The position numbers and the translations under genes are program-made. A DNA stretch of 7,388 nucleotides from Thermoguttaceae bacterium (GTDB taxonomy: Bacteria; Planctomycetota; Planctomycetia; Pirellulales; Thermoguttaceae). Below the pieces are notes generated by a model, which did not search any database, was not told the origin of the DNA, and saw only the letters and a list, made by a program, of their open reading frames with translations. Where the stretch lies: NCBI GenBank assembly GCA_024653385.1, contig JANLFZ010000310.1, forward strand, positions 1 to 7,388, written 5' to 3'. Of this stretch, positions 5,761 through 7,388 are shown one piece after another (the first letter of the stretch is position 1; the number at the start of each line of letters is the position of its first letter).

Positions 5761-7388
5761 GCAGCCGGGCGTGTGGCCGCCGAAAAGCCCGGCGCGGAGA
5801 TCGTCCCCGGTTGCTGGCTCCTCGAGCCGTTGGGCCGTGGGGCCCTCGGAACGACCTGGAAAGCCCGAACCGAGGACGGAACCCCACTGGCTCTGAAGTC
5901 CATCGACCTGTCGCCTGCCAACGTCATCGCCCAGGTCCAATCGCTGCGGCGGTTGCGGCAATGGCGCCACGAGCGCATGGTGCCCATCCTCCGGCTATGG
6001 ATCATCACGGAGGAGGGCTACGTGTACGAGGATCGGACCGGCGAGGGGTCGGGCGAGTTGGCACTCTTGGAGCCGTACGCGGCCGGGGCGGTTCGCCCTG
6101 TCAGGGCCCTCGTCGGCCTGGAACTCGGCACCCGGAACCTGGCCGATTGCTGCGAGCAGCACCGCAAGGCAGGGGCATTGGGAATACCTTGGCGCGAATT
6201 GATCGACGTTCTCGACGACGCGGCCGAGGGTCTCGATTACCTCCATCAATCCGGCCGCGGGCTGTTGAAGCCGGCCGTCGTACCCGTCCATTGCCGGATC
6301 AAACCGCAAAACCTGGTTCTGATGGGGCATTCGCTGAAGGTCGCGGATTTCGGCTTGCACACGGTTGCCGGTCGGGGGCCCCCGTCGCCGGTTGAAGCGG
6401 GGCCCTATGCCCCGCCCGAGGCCTCCCGGGGCCAGTGGTTGCCCGCCAGCGACCAGTTCGCATTGGCCGTTTGCTATGTCGAGATGCGCGCCGGCTTGCC
6501 CGCGGCTGCCGCGCCGGACACGCCCGGGGCTGCGGCGCCGGACCAATCGGCACCGAGGGATCTATCGAGCGTGCCGCTGGGGGACCAAGAGCGGGCGGTC
6601 GTCGCCCGCGCCCTTGCCCCCGCTCCCGACGACCGGTGGCCTTCGTGCGAGGAGTTCGTGCGTCAGCTGCGCACGGCGTGCGAGGCCGACGAAAAGACCC
6701 GCCAGCGCCCCCGCCGCGGCGCCGAGGTCCCCGGCAGCGAGTTCCTGCCCGGCTACCGCTTGATCGAGAAACTCGGCCAGGGGCAGATCGGGCGCGTCTG
6801 GAAGGCCACCGGCCGCGGCGGAATGCTCCGGGCCTTGAAGATCGTCGATCTCCGCGGCCGCGCCGGACTGAAGGAACTGGAAGCGCTCGAGCAGGTCAAG
6901 GGCATCCGATCCGGCAATCTGGTCTCGATCTCGAGCTACTGGCTGATCGACCGCGAGGGGTTCATCCTCAGCGACTCGCTCAAGGGCCTCGCGCCGGTCT
7001 CCCCGCGCACCGGCAAACCCTCTGCCCGCGATTCCGCGACCTTTCCCGCCGCGGAGTTGGTGATCGAGATGGATCTGGCCTCGAAGACGCTGTTCCATCG
7101 CCTGAAGGAGTGCCAGCGCGACGGCCGGTCCGGCATCCCGGTCGAGGAATTGCTCCGCTACATGGAGCAGGCCGCCGCGGGCATCGACTACCTGAACCAG
7201 CCCGGCGAACGCCCCGACACCGTGCAGGTCGAAATCGTCCACGGCGACATCAAGCCGCAGAACATCATGATCGTGGGCAACACGGCCGCCGTGGGCGACT
7301 TCGGCCTGGCCCGCGTCGTCCAGCGCTTGGGCATCCAGCAGACGGGCATGGGCACCTGCGCCTACGCCGCCCCGGAACTCCTCAAAGG
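4825..7388 (+). CDS. Tandem Ser/Thr protein kinase: kinase - pseudokinase - kinase (3' end outside window)
   Basis: The frame is open for 854 codons from ATG 4825 to the window edge with no stop. The start is chosen because the residues just after it (ELVPGYRLIEYLG) align with the start of domain 3 (EFLPGYRLIEKLG). The ribosome site is weak: GGAG at 4805-4808, 16 bases away. Three Hanks-type kinase domains follow one another at a period of about 313 residues. Domain 1 (about 14-306): G-loop G24/G26/G29, K45, HGDIKPHN 177-184, DFG 196-198, PPE 220-222, D234, R293. Domain 2 (about 327-617): G337/G339/G342, K358, HCRIKPQN 489-496, DFG 508-510, PPE 530-532, D543, R604; the catalytic Asp is Arg. 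Domain 3 (about 640 onward): G651/G653/G656, K672, HGDIKPQN 806-813, DFG 825-827, APE 849-851, then cut. Linkers are short and both contain CEADE. No membrane segment or sensor domain is visible, so it looks cytosolic so far. It should phosphorylate Ser/Thr using domains 1 and/or 3; substrates are unknown. Confidence 0.93.
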   Translation, partial: MAGYLQQFEGSELVPGYRLIEYLGGGSLGDVWKASAPGGALVALKIVNLRRSGTVHEFRALEQIKNIRAPSLVPVFAYWLLDETGRVISDVETSPLLQPSGRASPARGPMVSTGPQPAWLVMAMGLGSKSLFQRLQECLGEGQPGIPWRELLDYMEDSARGIDYLNQPPEQRASIIHGDIKPHNILIVGNAAQICDFGLARQINSIRSTNMPLGTVAYAPPELLQSQALHQNTDQYSLAVSYIELRTGVLPFEGATVVQIWERHLKGELDLSALKPCERAVIARAVALDPNQRWPSCREMVRALRRACEADEAAGRVAAEKPGAEIVPGCWLLEPLGRGALGTTWKARTEDGTPLALKSIDLSPANVIAQVQSLRRLRQWRHERMVPILRLWIITEEGYVYEDRTGEGSGELALLEPYAAGAVRPVRALVGLELGTRNLADCCEQHRKAGALGIPWRELIDVLDDAAEGLDYLHQSGRGLLKPAVVPVHCRIKPQNLVLMGHSLKVADFGLHTVAGRGPPSPVEAGPYAPPEASRGQWLPASDQFALAVCYVEMRAGLPAAAAPDTPGAAAPDQSAPRDLSSVPLGDQERAVVARALAPAPDDRWPSCEEFVRQLRTACEADEKTRQRPRRGAEVPGSEFLPGYRLIEKLGQGQIGRVWKATGRGGMLRALKIVDLRGRAGLKELEALEQVKGIRSGNLVSISSYWLIDREGFILSDSLKGLAPVSPRTGKPSARDSATFPAAELVIEMDLASKTLFHRLKECQRDGRSGIPVEELLRYMEQAAAGIDYLNQPGERPDTVQVEIVHGDIKPQNIMIVGNTAAVGDFGLARVVQRLGIQQTGMGTCAYAAPELLK
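5761..6693 (+). repeat. Kinase repeat unit 2 (predicted pseudokinase)
   Basis: Residues 313-623. Aligned without gaps from the ATP lysine to the following Trp (34 residues in all three units), both candidate alpha-C glutamates of unit 1 become Q370 and R375. The catalytic Asp is R491, the P+1 Thr is A525 and the G-loop Val is T344. Retained are K358, N496 and DFG D508, so nucleotide binding remains possible while phosphotransfer is unlikely. The activation loop is Pro/Gly-rich (GRGPPSP) and lacks Thr in its second half. The C-lobe contains an Ala/Pro-rich stretch (about 558-577). The unit ends in CEADE (619-623). Confidence 0.8.
6694..7388 (+). repeat. Kinase repeat unit 3 (predicted active, truncated by window)
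   Basis: Residues 624-854. It is closest to unit 1: from I175 to I203 versus I804 to V832, 20 of 29 residues are identical by hand count, against 10 of 29 between units 1 and 2. It has K672, E684/E689, D808, N813, D825, P+1 T844 and A849-P-E. The C-lobe beyond APE lies outside the window, so completeness and any further domains cannot be judged. Confidence 0.85.

Noticed and set aside
4695..6395. A 566-codon plus-strand frame over the start of the kinase gene
   Set aside because: It overlaps the kinase frame, which carries ordered catalytic motifs three times over. This frame has none and reads as Arg/Gly/Pro-rich noise.
5803..6693. Domain 2 as a sequencing artefact or frameshifted kinase
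   Set aside because: The frame stays open and in register with units 1 and 3, several motifs are intact, and the key Arg codon differs at all three bases from the expected Asp codon.

Overview
The window is GC-rich and densely coding. It looks like chromosome from a Planctomycetota bacterium (Pirellula-like lineage). The evidence is a giant repeat-built surface protein with the 'GSI-[VL]-DD' type of repeat, a TonB-dependent receptor whose plug wording I associate with planctomycetes, and Ser/Thr kinase domains with H-x-D-I-K-P-x-N loops followed by a 'IVGN' strand. This assignment is inference from protein style; there is no rRNA or other marker here.

Layout. (1) Bases 2-2164, plus strand: the 3' end of a very large secreted or surface repeat protein. 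Haemagglutinin-like beta repeats come first, then degenerate glycine/aspartate-rich, calcium-binding-like motifs. (2) Bases 2161-4518, minus strand: a complete TonB-dependent outer-membrane receptor of 785 residues, convergent with gene 1; the two stop codons share one CTAG. (3) Bases 4519-4824: a divergent intergenic region with the receptor leader, which can form mutually exclusive hairpins, and the presumed promoters. (4) Bases 4825-7388, plus strand: the 5' 854 codons of a giant kinase gene, open without a stop to the window edge.

The most unusual item is gene 4. It encodes three kinase domains in tandem at a period of about 313 residues. Domains 1 and 3 keep the full catalytic set. The middle domain has lost the catalytic aspartate (HCR instead of HxD), the alpha-C glutamate and the P+1 loop threonine, but keeps the ATP-binding lysine, the metal-binding asparagine and DFG. 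The architecture is therefore kinase - pseudokinase - kinase, and it may continue past the window.

A joint role for the three genes is not proven. A divergently paired outer-membrane receptor and multi-kinase, next to a surface protein, would fit an envelope uptake or signalling locus, but the arrangement could be accidental.
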